Positions 35,069-46,855 of a stretch of DNA of 64,000 bases are shown one piece after another. Position 1 is the stretch's first letter; each line of letters begins with the position of its first letter. Origin of the DNA: Odontesthes bonariensis (taxonomy: Eukaryota > Chordata > Actinopteri > Atheriniformes > Atherinopsidae); the NCBI RefSeq assembly GCF_027942865.1, contig NC_134524.1:6346536-6410535 (forward strand), in the 5' to 3' direction. The position numbers and the translations under genes are program-made. Under the pieces are notes generated by a model. The model did no database searches and had not been told where the DNA came from. It saw only the letters and a list, made by a program, of their open reading frames with translations.

Positions 35069-35829
35069 CAAAACTACAGAAAGCATGACAAATAATTTTT
35101 TAAAACAGTGAAACTGAAAATGAACACAACAAGACATCGATATCTGTAATATTTTGTAAAATACTGTTGTGTTTCTGCTTTGTTGTGTGTTTTTTTTTTA
35201 ATTTAGGGTGCACATGCCAACGAAAGTCAAGAACGCGTAATGCCTCCTTACTCTGCTGCGCCTTCGACTGATCATCTCATGTTGCTTGTCAGCTACTGTC
35301 AGAGAGGTCCAAAAAGCACCAGACATTAAGCAGCTTCTTTGGCGTTTCGCCACCTACAAAGAAACGCTGGAGCTGGAGAGAAACTGGAGCCAGAGCCGCT
35401 CACATCCACATCTAGCGGACCAAACAGGTGCTTTTTATAAAGGCTCAAAGAATTCCAACCATCCTTTATTTGACAAACGTGAACAGAGCGAGGAACGTCC
35501 TTTGCTAATAAAGAAGCGAGTCCAGTCGCCCACTTGCCACATGGTGAGAAAAGGTTAACTCACTGAGTAACTCACTGAAAAGGTTACGTGCACCCCTGGT
35601 TTTTACCTACATCTGTATGTGCTGACATGCAGTTCTGGACCAAAAGTCTGTACGTGGAAACTTTGGACCTTTGTTTGTTACTTAGCAACTGAAATTCACA
35701 CTTAAAGTAAATTTATGCTGTTTTTCCACCGAGAAAATCATAAGTGCTTAAATACTTATTATAGTTTAAGATTCAGATTACTGCTGATCAGCCAAACAAA
35801 AAAGATTCCACTTGGTTCCTTTTATATAT

Positions 35830-37045
35830 AAAACATTAAACACAAGTCAGTTTACTAAATGAATGGGGACACCTGCTTTTTATCCACAAATCTGTCCTGT
35901 AGTTCAGATCTGAAACAACACGCCGTTCATAATCCCACATATTTAAGCCAGAATTCAGATATTTGCAAATCTCACAAAACAACATGATATTCATAATAGG
36001 ACACAGAAAAAAGTGTGGAAAGTGAGACATTTTATCCTTTAATTAAATGATTTTGATGGCAGCAACACTGCTCAGAGAAGCTGGGACGGGGCAACAGAGG
36101 CCTGGAAAGATGTGTCCACAGTTCCTCAGACTTTGAATATTCACTAATCTACAACACATAATATAATCTAAGGCTTCTGAACACACATGATACCAGTGGT
36201 GGAGGAAGTACTGAAGTGTAGTACTTAAGTAAAAGTATAAATACCCAGCAAAATATATACTTAAGTAAAAGTAGAAGTACTGAATCAAAAATCCTACTTA
36301 AGTAAAAGTCATAAGTACTGACTTTTAAATTTACTTTAAGTATTAAAAGTAAAAGTACTCGCGCTGTCGGTTGTATTTCAATGTCTAGGCCATTTTGATG
36401 AAGAATGCAGGTATAGCTACTGGTAATACTTAAGCCTCTACAGAAGTCACTGTTAGTAAAAACTATAAGCAACATTGAAGCTGACAGAGCCACCTGATTG
36501 GTTTAAACATATTTTTGTGTAGGCAACGTTATGGCGAAACTGCATTTATAAAATGTAACGAGTAACAACACATATTGTAGAAATGTAGTGGAGTAGAAAG
36601 TATAGATAATAGCTGCAAAATGTAATGGAGTAAAAGTCAGAAGTATGCATTATTATTTTTACTTAAGTAAAGTACAAATACGGAAAAATTTACTTAAGTA
36701 CAGTAACGAAGTAAAAAAATAGTCCGTTACATTCCACCACTGCATGATACCCATGATCTCAGACGGCACTACAATAAAAACAGATCCTGGAAATCCCTGC
36801 CTGGGCTCAGGAACACTTCCAGGAGTCTGTGAACACGGATCACGGAAACATCCACTGATGCAGCTTAAAGCTCCATCAGGCAGAGAAGAGGCCAGATGTG
36901 AACATGATCCAGGAACTCTGCCGTCTTCTCTGGGTCAAAGCTCATTTAAAACGGACTGAGGCAGAGTGGGAAACTGTTCTGTGCTCAGATGGATCAGAGC
37001 TGAAAAAAAGAGAGGGACCATCCAGCTCTGATCATATTAAACTGG
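35830..37045 (+). pseudogene. Degenerate Tc1/mariner-like transposon
   Basis: Text such as GATGGCAGCAACACTGCTCA, GAAGCTGGGACGGGGCAACA (36080-36100) and CTTCTCTGGGTCAAAGCTCA (36925-36945) follows, in order, a common fish Tc1-like element. Translation of the latter in broken frames resembles the conserved region before the DDE catalytic aspartates (TDAKWKS-type). Frames are broken. It is split by the hAT insertion at 36194-36742. Confidence 0.45.
36194..36742. mobile_element. hAT element (549 bp), TSD CATGATAC
   Basis: CATGATAC flanks both ends exactly (36186-36193 and 36743-36750). The termini are CAGTGGTGGA and TCCACCACTG. Subterminal CTTAAGTAAAAGTA words occur in both arms. It is non-autonomous. 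Confidence 0.88.
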
Positions 37046-37053
37046 GTTTTTAA

Positions 37054-37648
37054 TAGTGATGGGTCCTGCGCACAAGCATCGGCTCTGAGAGCCGGCTCGC
37101 ATCAAGTGAGAGCCGACTCCAACTTTTTTTTCCATTCGCTGCTTAGGTTTCACTTTCAGTGCTCAGTCCCAGCTCTGGTTACCACAGAGCTTTGTTATGA
37201 TTGGCCAGCATGGCGACCAGCATGTGGTATTCACGTGAGAATTAAGGAGTTTGGTTCTGGTTTTGGTTCCGTTCTGTGGATTTGTTTGAAGTTTATTGGT
37301 TCATTTGTCCCATAAAAAAAGTTTAATTGAGGACATTATTAATGTTAGCTTGAGTTTGGTTCTGTTCTGTGGATTTGTTTGAAGTTTATTGTTAATTTGT
37401 GCAATAAAAAAGTTGAATTGAAATAAACAAATGTAAAAGTGGTTTTGTCACAGAATAAATGCAAAGAATTAGGCAACTATAAGGTCTCTCATAAAAACAC
37501 TGAAAGCAAAAGGGTTTTCAACACATAAACCATGATTTCTTTTTTGCAAAGTTAAGGTAAAATATAGGCTACAAAAGATCCTAAATAAAGAGCCGTTAGG
37601 GAGTCGAAAGAGCCGGCTCTCGGAAAAGAGCCAAACTTCCCATCACTA
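37054..37648. mobile_element. hAT element (595 bp), TSD GTTTTTAA
   Basis: GTTTTTAA flanks both ends exactly (37046-37053 and 37649-37656). The termini are TAGTGATGGG and CCCATCACTA. GAGCCGGCTC motifs lie subterminally in both arms. No transposase seen. Confidence 0.88.
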
Positions 37649-37656
37649 GTTTTTAA

Positions 37657-39254
37657 ACACCTTGAAGGTAACAAAAACTCATGCTGAGCTGCTATTTGCG
37701 GATTTTGCATCTGCTTTTAACACAACCCAGCCCCACATTCTGATCGATAAGCTTCTTAACATTTTTAATTTCAAAACCGCGGGCTAGAACGCAGAGACGA
37801 ATATGCCCATGGTCCTGTGATCAATGAATATGAAGTCTGGTGCTTTTCTCTAGTGAAGTGAAGTGAAGTGAAGTGAAATTTATTTATAAAGCACTTTTCA
37901 GCAACAAGGCGATCCAAAGTGCTTTACAACACAGAAACAACAATCAGGTACAGAAATACAGAATAAAAACATCAACAAATCAAACAGAAATACAGATACA
38001 GAACATCAATCAGGTCATTTTAGCTAACAGTAGGATTGGTATAACTATAACAGAGCAAAAGTAAAGTTAGCTAACAGTAGGATTGGTATAACTATAACAG
38101 AGCAAAAGTAAATTTAGCTAACAGTAGGATTGGTATAACTATAACAGAGCAAAAGTAAATTTAGCTAACAGTAGGATTGGTATAACTATAACAGAGCAAA
38201 AGTAAATTTAGCTAATAGTAGGATTGGTATAACTATAACAGAGCAAAAGTAAATTTAGCTAACAGTAGGATTGGTATAACTATAACAGAGCAAAAGTAAA
38301 TTTAGCTAACAGTAGGATTGGTATAACTATAACAGAGCAAAAGTAAATTTAGCTAATAGTAGGATTGGTATAACTATAACAGAGCAAAAGTAAATTTAGC
38401 TAACAGTAGGATTGGTATAACTATAACAGAGCAAAAGTAAATTTAGCTAACAGTAAGATTGGTATAACTATAACAGAGCAAAAGTAAATTTAGCTAACAG
38501 TAGGATTGGTATAACTATAACAGGTAATTTGAGTAAACTAACAAAAGCTAACAAACATGGATAAACTTTCCTCTAAGAGGAAGCATTTAAAAATATAGCT
38601 AATAACAGAACGGTTGATATAATGAATGATACCAAATCTTTAAATCTGAGAGGAAATATTAAGGTTGATACAGTGGCAATAGGTCTTAATAGACCATTTG
38701 AATATGACTAAGTAGTTAAATGTACAGAAAACTTAGGACATGTGCATTGATTTTAGACAAAAAAAAAGCTCCATAACACCAATAAAAAACCAGCAATCAA
38801 AGGCCAGACTGTAGACATGGTTAAAAATGACAAATATCTCGGGACTATTCTGGATAATACGTTAAATTTCACCAGAGAACCTTCAAAAAAAGGGCCAGCA
38901 ACGACTGTCTCCTCTGAGAAAACTTTCCGAGTTTCAGATTGATAAGTCCCTGATGATCTTATTCTACGGATGATTTACTGAATCTGTGCTGACCTTCTCT
39001 CCTCTGCTGGTTTCTTCCTGAACACACGGTCCAACAACGCACTGAGCAGAGAGATAAAGACGAGCAACAAGACTCTGGGAGTTGTTATGTGCTGTTATTG
39101 ATGTTGGCAGAAATTGATGATTCGCACCGTTCACTACTTTGTTTGAGCTGCTCCTGATGTTGTGTCAGCACACTGTATTATCCCTCCCTCTCAGACTTTT
39201 AATTATATGTCTTTTATGTTTTATGTCCTTTATACTTGACACAAATGAAACTGA
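37657..39254 (+). pseudogene. Fragmented LINE, reverse-transcriptase pieces
   Basis: Near 37690-37780 the plus strand reads FADFASAFNTTQPHILIDKL, an RT motif-A region typical of fish LINEs (the FxDFSSAFNT type). From about 38820 it reads VKNDKYLGTILDN, LNFT, then QQRLS-LRKL and a MILF-ESVLTF stretch, the region C-terminal to the RT core. It ends in GAATCTGAATCTG at about 39250. Stops and a missing centre show it is dead. The gap between the pieces is filled by other repeats (about 37850-38560). Confidence 0.55.
38022..38523. repeat. 47-bp minisatellite, about 10.7 units
   Basis: The unit begins AGCTAACAGTAGGATTGGTA and ends GCAAAAGTAAATTT. Units differ by only one or a few bases (AATAG for ACAG, TAAGATT for TAGGATT), so the expansion is recent. 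Confidence 0.9.
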
Positions 39255-39630
39255 ATCTGAATCTGATTTGGGGGTGAAGGGGGGCCTGTGGCGGCTTGCA
39301 CATCTGGAAAGGCTCCATCAATGCTAAAAGGCAGAGATGGGGACTCGAGTCGCTGTGACTTGGACTCGAGTCGCTGTTTTGATGACTTGTGACTTGACTT
39401 GACAAAAAATAAAAGACTTGAAACTCGACTCGGACTTGGAAGTTAAAGACTTGAATGACTTGAGTGTTATTCAGTTCATGTTTTCAGTTTGAATATAAAA
39501 TTAATAAATTAATAAATGAATTTAAAAAATAACATCGATTACCCGGTAGGAGCGCAGGCTGAGAATGGCGTCATGATTGGATCATTACCCTGTCAATCAG
39601 CCATGCCCTCTCTACATACCTTAGTGTTTA

Positions 39631-39822
39631 TTGGAGAGAATAAACTCATATCAGATATGCATCAACATGTCAGCGGGACCGAGAGTCGTTGTCTTTCGTA
39701 ATTACCATTTTGACGGCAAAAGACGAACAGCACAGTGCAAGACATGCGGCATCAACATCTCAGACCGCCAGACGACAACTTCCAACTTTGTTCGTCATTT
39801 GAAGATCCATTCTGACCAGTAA
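39631..39822 (+). CDS. BED-type zinc-finger exon of a hAT-like transposase
   Basis: The frame includes CKTCGINISDRQTTTSNFVR followed by HLKIHSDQ, a C-x2-C ... H-x4-H BED finger. A strong donor (A|GTAAGTG) lies at the end of the finger, suggesting a 5' exon of a spliced transposase. The downstream catalytic exons are absent and replaced by the tandem array. The start is uncertain; an internal ATG at 39667 is also possible. Confidence 0.5.
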   Translation: MERINSYQICINMSAGPRVVVFRNYHFDGKRRTAQCKTCGINISDRQTTTSNFVRHLKIHSDQ

Positions 39823-40017
39823 GTGCTTGTAAAATTAGCTAATATTATCCTGTTAGCCTAGTCGGTAGTTAGCTAACGTTAGCTTGATATGATACGGGGT
39901 GGACAGGTTGGACACATTGGCCAATGATGTTTACTGATAGTTACTTATATTTTTGTCTTTTCACTTTATTAAGATCAGATTCTGCAGGTAAAACTGCAAT
40001 AATAAGGTGACTTGAGT

Positions 40018-40550
40018 TTGACTTGACTTGAGACTTGAAAGCTAAGACTTGAGACTTGAAAGCTAAGACTTGGGACTTACTTGAGACTTGAAAGCTAAGA
40101 CTTGGGACTTACTTGAGACTTAAAAGCTAAGACTTGGGACTTACTTGAGACTTAAAAGCTAAGACTTGGGACTTACTTGAGACTTGAAAGCTAAGACTTG
40201 GGACTTACTTGAGACTTGTAAGCTAAGACTTGAGACTTACTTGAGACTTAAAAGCTAAGACTTGAGACTTACTTGAGACTTGAAAGCTAAGACTTGGGAC
40301 TTACTTGAGACTTGAAAGCTAAGACTTGAGACTTACTTGAGACTTGAAAGCTAAGACTTGGGACTTACTTGAGACTTGAAAGCTAAGACTTGGGACTTAC
40401 TTGAGAATTGAAAGCTAAGACTTGGGACTTACTTGAGACTTGAAAGCTAAGACTTGGGACTTACTTGAGACTTAAAAGCTAAGACTTGGGACTTACTTGA
40501 GACTTAAAAGCTAAGACTTGGGACTTACTTGAGACTTGAAAGCAAAGACT
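40018..40550. repeat. 32-bp tandem array (copy 1)
   Basis: The unit contains AGCTAAGACTTGGGACTTAC and TTGAGACTTGAA, with about 16 units and one to three differences between them (GAGACT for GGGACT, TTAAAA for TTGAAA). The same unit forms the array at 51449-52045. Confidence 0.88.
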
Positions 40551-40729
40551 TGTACATGTGTGGCTTGGTCCCATCAATGCTTAAAGGGATACTCGGGTTT
40601 TAGAGCAACATCTGCTCCCGCCCACGCGTCTTTTTCAGGGAAGGCCTTGCATATTTCAGAAGTTTTACCCTGTTGTCATTTGCCAACTTTTTTGGAACTT
40701 GTAAGTTGTAAAGTCTATCTTTTGGGTGA

Positions 40730-41250
40730 TGTCAGTAGTTTATGAAATCAAAACATGGCTTTGCTGGAACGTGACCCTCGTGGTGCTTTACCAGCGTCAG
40801 CGTCCGCGACCTCATGAGGCTGAATTATTCAGCTCCAGGGAGCAGGAGCGTTGGGGCCCGTCAGCAGCATGAGGGACCCTGCAGAGGTCACAGTAATGTC
40901 ACAGTGCGCTGCATGTCTGCTGATTGCACGCTGACAGCTCAAATGGAAGGTGAAGTGAAGCGTGTCCGGAGGATGGCGTCCGGCAGCGGAGCCCCCGCCT
41001 CTGCGAGCTGACAAAGAGCAGGGGCCATGTTTGCAGAAGGCATGCTCTGTGACTTTGTGGTGCCTTCACTTCTGCTCAGTATTCACTTTGGCTTCTGTAA
41101 AACTGTGGAACTACGCTGTTAATCCCAGGGTAACATGACCATAAGATCCTGCTATTCTTGTCCGGATACGTCAGCTTAAGTTGTCAAATATAAGATATCA
41201 CTTCAATGTTATGGTTTAAAAATGGAATATCTTCATATATAAATACATAT
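40730..41250. other. Gene-free stretch
   Basis: A moderately GC-rich stretch (40790-41030) holds two overlapping frames on opposite strands (40814-41011 and 40829-41014) with no recognisable domain. No further element found. Confidence 0.4.
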
Positions 41251-41254
41251 TTCA

Positions 41255-41798
41255 ATGATTGATTGATTGATTTTTATTTGAGAACATGTATAAAAAAAGA
41301 AAATGTATGTAACTATTTGTACATACAGAAGAAAGAAAAAGAGAAATAAAAAGACATAAAGTGCTAATACATGACAAAACATTGTTCGAAAAAGGAATGG
41401 GAAGAAGTACAATACTTTTTTAGTTTCCCACCCCTTTTTAACTACTCTTCAGTTTGTAAATATCCTAACTACAATACACCTATATAAATATATGCCATAT
41501 ATACACTTCCTAAATATCTAATCACAAAATAAATATATACTACACACATATCCTTGTAAATATAAATGCAAATATGAATATATATATATATATAACTACC
41601 CACATAAATAAATATATACCATATTTACCATATATGGTACCATACAAATACTTTGTACATATATTTTAACATTTTTTACTTTATTTTATTATTATTATTA
41701 TTATATTTTTTGTTTTCATGGCACCAAACATACCAGGCCAAATTCCTTGTGATGTAAAAATTACTTGGCAATAAAACCTTTTCTGATTCTGATTCTGA
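41255..41798 (+). mobile_element. LINE-type 3' tail
   Basis: It ends GCCAAATTCCTTGTGATGTA and, later, TTGGCAATAAAACC followed by repeated TGATTC. This is the familiar 3' terminus of fish non-LTR retrotransposons. The upstream A/T-rich part (41255-41640) may be its 3' UTR. No coding frame survives. Confidence 0.55.
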
Positions 41799-42789
41799 CT
41801 AAATTAGAATATAACAATTAACCCTATTCTATTCATATATTTATCCCTCATCGTCCTCCATTAACATACTTCCTCTTCTATGTACTTGTTTAAAAATATT
41901 GTTTTGTACCTCTTTTTAAACAGAATTGTATTTGCACTTTGTTTTATTTCTGTCTCCATGATCTAAGAGATTACAGACAAACACGTTTAAGAGATAAATC
42001 AAATCAGCTGCAGAGAAAACAGAAGAAAAGAAAACAGCCGGTCACCCAAACATCGTCCGTTCAGCTCAGAGCAACAATAAAAACAATCAATTATACTGTA
42101 CTGCCAGCAGGAAGTTTAACAAGCTGTGGACAAACTCCGCAGCTCATCACTCAGATGATCAATAAGGAGGAGAGACGGCGTTGCCTTTTCAGAGTCTAGT
42201 CTTCCTCCCAAGAATAATAACCCGTACGGAGGCTGCAGTCTGCTGCAGTGTGGGTTCCAAACACAACACTTCATTAAATCACTGCACCCCCCCGAGATCG
42301 TTACTCAATCTGTCTGTCCGGATCCAGCCAGCGTCCTCAGCCCCGCCTGAAAAACACGAAGCAGTGACAGAGAACGCAGCACGGGCAGCAGATCAGAAAC
42401 CTCGTGGGGTGTAATGAGAGGCGGAAGCCATAAAACACGAGAAGGTGAACCAGCCGCATTGTCTTCACAGATGAGTCAATGTCAGAGTGTAGTTCAGGAA
42501 ATGCAACCAGAGCCTGATTGGATGGGAAAAAAAGACAGATTCCAGGACTGAAAGGTGTGCGTTTTGATTAGCAGGAAATTCCAAACTGGGTGTGATCAAG
42601 AGAAAAGTCTGCGGCCAGATTTAAATCAGGAAACCTGTACTGGTCTCAGAAAGTCCTTCAGCCACCAGGAAAGACGCCGTTAGAGAGACACTTTTTAATA
42701 GATAACCAGGGCCTCTTGGTTTTGGCCTGCCCGTGTTCCGGGACTTATTTGGGCTGATCCGGTACCTCTCGTATAGAAAAAAATATTAA

Positions 42790-42923
42790 AGGGATAGTTC
42801 GACTCTTTTGACATGAAGCTGTATGACATCCCATATTAGCAACATCATTTATGAACATTTTCTTACCTCCTGCTGCGTCCTGTGAGCAGAGTTCCAGCCT
42901 CGTTTTCGTGTTGACGAAAGTAT
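42790..42923 (+). mobile_element. Left-end fragment of the AGGGATAGTTC TTAA family
   Basis: TTAA (42786-42789) is followed by AGGGATAGTTCGACTCTTTT and about 134 bp of the left arm seen at 14442. It breaks off near GACGAAAGTA and joins the next repeat. Confidence 0.7.
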
Positions 42924-43318
42924 TCTGAAGGACCAAGTACTGTTCCAATTCAAAGTACGCAAAGTCAATACTTGTAAGCACACGAGTACGGACTTGCGTA
43001 CTTGGGTATTGAGAAACGGCCTGGGACAGCAAGGTGTCTGAAGTCTACACAAGTCCCCACAGAAGCAAACTCGATAAAATGGGCGGAGCAAGCTCACATG
43101 TGGAGCGTACTTGTCTGGATGCGTACTTTGAATTGGAACAGTACTTGGTCCTTCGGTGATGGCGTTTCAGAAGTACACGAGTACGCAAGTACAGACAAGT
43201 ACGCATATTGAGAAACGGCCCCAGAAAGCAGCGCGGAACGAGCGATGATGACGCAAGTCCATACTTGTAAGCACACGAGTACGGACTTGCGTACTTGGGT
43301 ATTGAGAAACGGCCCTGT
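42924..43318. repeat. Complex inverted and direct repeat with TATTGAGAAACGGCC ends
   Basis: A block of about 56 bp ending TATTGAGAAACGGCC at 43022 recurs at 43260-43316. Between them a third TATTGAGAAACGGCC (43207-43221) and inverted arms (42930-42960 against 43120-43150, sharing CAAGTACTGTTCCAATTCAA) form a palindromic core. It is probably several nested copies of one DNA element. Confidence 0.55.
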
Positions 43319-43329
43319 TGTTGATGCAC

Positions 43330-46261
43330 TGAAAACTACTGGTCATCAAACCCCGCTTCGCAGACAAAAACTTTGTAGAAATTTGCGCCATCTGGGGAGC
43401 AAAGAGTTACCTTTTCAATGCAAACATGTCAAAAAGACAGTTGAATTTTTTCAAAAAGAAGGAAGAGTTGCATGACGCTTCGAAACGAGTCAGGAAACCA
43501 AACAAAGGGCAGTTGCAGCGCTCATGCCAACGAGCAAAACCGGCTACAGCGCCGCAGCCGCTAGCCAACTTCACCGACAGCCAGCCAAGCCAGGGCAGGA
43601 GGCCGGTACCCCGGCAGCAGCCGGGCAGGCTGTCTGCCAGCCTGTGGTGTGCAGTATTACCTAAAATAATTGTCAATTATTGTCATAACATTTATTCCAT
43701 GGATATTATTTGAAATTAAGTCCCACAGCATTGTCAGTGGGTATTTGTATGTTGTTTTCAGCACCGTTTTCTGTATGCGTTCCGGCACCTTGTGATTTAC
43801 AAATTAAACACAGTAGATAACTGTTCAGAACTCAGCAGATGACTCCAAGATGTCCCGACGTTTAGTCTCTACAACTGTGGCACGATGAAATTATCAGATT
43901 TCGAGCTCCACGTTTTTAGGAAAAAGTCTTAAAACCAACATGATGCACTTTGTAAAAATGAAGAAAACACATCATTTAAGCGATAGATGCTGCGTTCCAT
44001 TTGCCCCGGGAGCCTGGAAACCAGCTAATCTGCTGTTTGTTTGTGCTACAAATACACACGGACGAAAACACATTTTCATGTACTTTCCGCCGAAGCAACC
44101 TGTGCTCCGATAAAGGCGGGACGGCGCCACGTGCGTGACGAACTCAGTGGAACACAAACAGCCAGAAGTGCTAAAAACTGTTATCAGTAACGCAGCCTTG
44201 GCTTCTGTTTGTGTGCCGGGCAGCCGAGCTGAGCTTCTTCTGAGATGGAAATCAGACCTTCAGGGTTCCAATTTAACTTCTCGGCTTAAAATTTGGAAAA
44301 TTCGAACTTCGAAATTTAAAATAAAAGGCAGTCAGAGAAGTCACTGTTCCTTTGAAAACGACTGTCACTCAGCACTGATTTCTTTTCAACTTTAATCAAG
44401 TGAGCGTTGCCTTGAACTGTGACCTCTGTCTTAGAGTGTTTTTGTTTGGTTACATCACAGAAAGAATCTTTCCCATGCTGAGAGTTTCTTGCAGGGTCAT
44501 TAGGTCACATTATGCTATAAATATACTTCATGCCAGAGGACACAAACAAAGAACAACTCTGTTTAATTAGCTTGCAGGTTGGCGTGTCCTCCCAGTGATA
44601 AGCTGAAAGCAGATTATGAACTGAGACAGAGAGAAAGGGGCATCCGAAACAGTCCCTATTAATACCAAACACTCCTTTGTTACGCTGAGGCAGAAAATAA
44701 TTCATGAGGGAGGCCTCGTTCCTGAGTTTGCCTTTGGGGCCCTCGAATCACTAAACACTTCCCCGTTTGCTGTGAATTTACATACCGGTCCTCTAAAGTA
44801 TCCAGTTCACATTCAAATAGGCTTCACACCGGAGGACAAAGCTGCAGCTTTAAGGTCGAAGCACGTGGAATGTCATGAATAAAGTAAAGTAACATCAACC
44901 AGGCTGCATCGTGCAGAAGGAAACATGGAGGCAACGTTTTTTCCTGTTTTTATCTAACGCCACTTCATGCCTTCACTCCACCGCATCTCAGAAAGACGCC
45001 AGCTTCGGTCACAAGTTACTTTTAAGGTGATAATTTGCACAAGAGGCTCTTAAACGCGACACACTGTTAAAGATTAAACAAGCGGGTTCCAATTATTTGG
45101 GTTTCAGGCACTTTTACAGGAGCAGCTTAAAGCCGAGGTCACGTTTCAGATGTCGCAGAGCTCCTAAAAACTCCACCAAATTCAAATGTTTCCCTCTAAA
45201 TGTCACACATTAGATATTTAACTGATACTTTGTCTCATAAATAATTCAATTATACTTTAGTCATTCCCAAAAGCAAGTGCAGTCGTACCTACAGTAAGTG
45301 TGTCTTTTGGAAAGCATGTTTCCTTTAGTCCGTTTATCTTATTAAAGGATTTTTAAAAAAAGATTTAAATATATAGAAATATTTAGAATTATAATTGATT
45401 AGGAACTCCGGAGACGTATGATCGTAATGCTTTCACGGGACCATACGGAGGCCGACGAGGGCCAAAAAAAAGAAAAGAAAAGTCAGAAAAATCAATAAAT
45501 CAGAGACCAGAAAATATCAGACTGACACAATGAAATTTTTTACACATTTTAGATACACAAAAACCTTTCAGGAAACAAGCAAACAAAGAAGAAAATCAGA
45601 CATATGTTTTTTTTTTTTCGTTTTGATGAGAAATCTTATTGTTGCAGCACACATTAAGGCAGTCAGTCTCTGTAGAGACTCATTATGTAAGAACAGACGG
45701 GAATGACCTTTAGCTCCAGTCCTGCAGCGCTAAAGGCGCCTCTGACTGAAAATACAGACACATTGTTTCATCAGTATGTTGTGTGGAGGGTAAAGGCCTC
45801 AGTATGCTTCTCAGTCAATCCGTCTCCGTAGTCCGTCCTTTCGAAGTTCTCCATCGGGATATTGGATACGCAAGGCAGTTCCCCTCCTTTGGATTGCCTT
45901 GTTGCGGAAAAGTGCTATATAAATAAATTTCACTTCACTCCCGATCAGTAGGCGTCGCTACGTTAAACGACCCAATCTCGCGACGTCTATGGTGAAAGTG
46001 GTTGATTGATTGTTCGCCTTCCGGCTCCCTTCCACTCCTCACAGTGAACGATGGCGACCGAGAGAGAAAGACTGTTGTTGGAGTTGGAGCTTATTAATTT
46101 TGAAATGCAAATAATTTTGACCAAATGTTGACCGGCACACAGTAAGTCAGTCCAAAATGGCGGTGTTGTTGTTCTGAGAGGAAGGAGCTAAACGATGTTG
46201 TTAGCCAACCAATCACAACCCTTGGGGTCTCCGCGAGTCTCCGTCTCCTCGACGGATAGTT
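43330..46261. other. Gene-free stretch with scattered repeat traces
   Basis: No gene was identified. A short ORF at 43426 starts MSKRQLNFFKKKEE, vaguely like hAT transposase starts. Near 46050 the plus strand reads MATERERLLLELELINFEMQ in a short open stretch, possibly a DNA-transposon gene start. A LINE-like tail (AAGTGCTATATAAATAAATT) lies at about 45910-45930. Confidence 0.35.
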
Positions 46262-46445
46262 AGGAATGTTGGGCGATCATCCTTGGGCGAGACACTGAAC
46301 CTCATGCTGATGCCTCCCTTTGTGTAAGAGTGTGTGTGAATGACTAAGACATGGTGTGTGAACGGGTGAACAAGTACAGTCCATTTACCACATCAATTCA
46401 AACTAACTCCCCAAAAATCTCTTTCTCTGGTCAAACTTTGGGATT
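46262..46445 (+). repeat. SINE-like repeat and the start of a local duplication
   Basis: The segment TTGGGCGAGACACTGAACCT and then GTGTGTGAATGACTAAGACA, ending ACAGTCCATTTACCAC, is a common fish tRNA-derived SINE-type sequence. The following ACATCAATTCAAACTAACTC and CCAAAAATCTCTTTCT recur at 47217-47275, preceded there by the SINE 3' half (GCTTCGAGTGGTCAGCTAGA). Confidence 0.5.
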
Positions 46446-46491
46446 AAAAATCAGCACCTTTGAGATTACGTTTCAACTCACAGTCACTTAA

Positions 46492-46855
46492 AGGGATAGT
46501 TCGCCTCTTTTGACATGAAGCTGTATGACATCCCATACGAGTAATATAATTTATGAACATCTTCTTACCCCCTGCTGCGTCCTGTGAGCAGAGTTCCAGC
46601 CTCGTTTTGGTGTTGATGAAGGTAGTCCGGCTAGTTGGCTGGGGTTTAAAGAATAAAGCGTCTTGCTTCTCAAAACAATATGCGTTCAAAAGAGTAATAC
46701 ATTTGCATCACAAAATCGTTCTCCAGGAAAAAGTCAGACCTCACAATCTCTTGGCGCTTTTTTCTCTCCCTTCATATCACTGCCTGCTGTGCAGACCGAG
46801 CAGCAAACACCGTAACAGGTGCGGCTATCGCTAGGTAGCTGTACGCATTGATATG
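46492..46855 (+). mobile_element. Right-truncated TTAA-family element (AGGGATAGTTC)
   Basis: TTAA (46488-46491) is followed by text matching 14442-14795 almost base for base. The right terminus is missing and is replaced near 46855 by unrelated sequence. The duplicated locus at 47294-47297 retains TTAA without the insert. Confidence 0.75.

Larger units (their letters stand above)
39332..40579 (+). mobile_element. hAT-like element carrying a BED exon and a 32-bp array (copy 1)
   Basis: The left end CAGAGATGGGGACTCG pairs with the diverged right end CTTGGTCCCATCAATG. The 8-bp flanks CTAAAAGG (39324-39331) and CTTAAAGG (40580-40587) match at seven of eight positions. It contains a BED-finger exon near 39631-39822 and a 32-bp tandem array (40018-40550). 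A relative lacking the exon lies at 50988-52070. Confidence 0.65.
39255..40725 (+). pseudogene. Second Tc1/mariner-like relic, split by a hAT insertion
   Basis: The left part reads GGCGGCTTGCACATCTGGAA then GGCTCCATCAATGCT. After the hAT element it resumes at 40580 with CTCGGGTTTTAGAGCAACATC, GGGAAGGCCTTGCATATTTC and CCAACTTTTTTGGAAC. The order follows a fish Tc1-like transposase gene near its DDE motif. Its frames are broken. Confidence 0.5.

Noticed and set aside
43426..43713. Frame starting MSKRQLNFFKKKEE as a hAT transposase start
   Set aside because: Only a vague resemblance over a dozen residues; the rest is Pro/Gln/Arg-rich without motifs and no terminal repeats were found around it.
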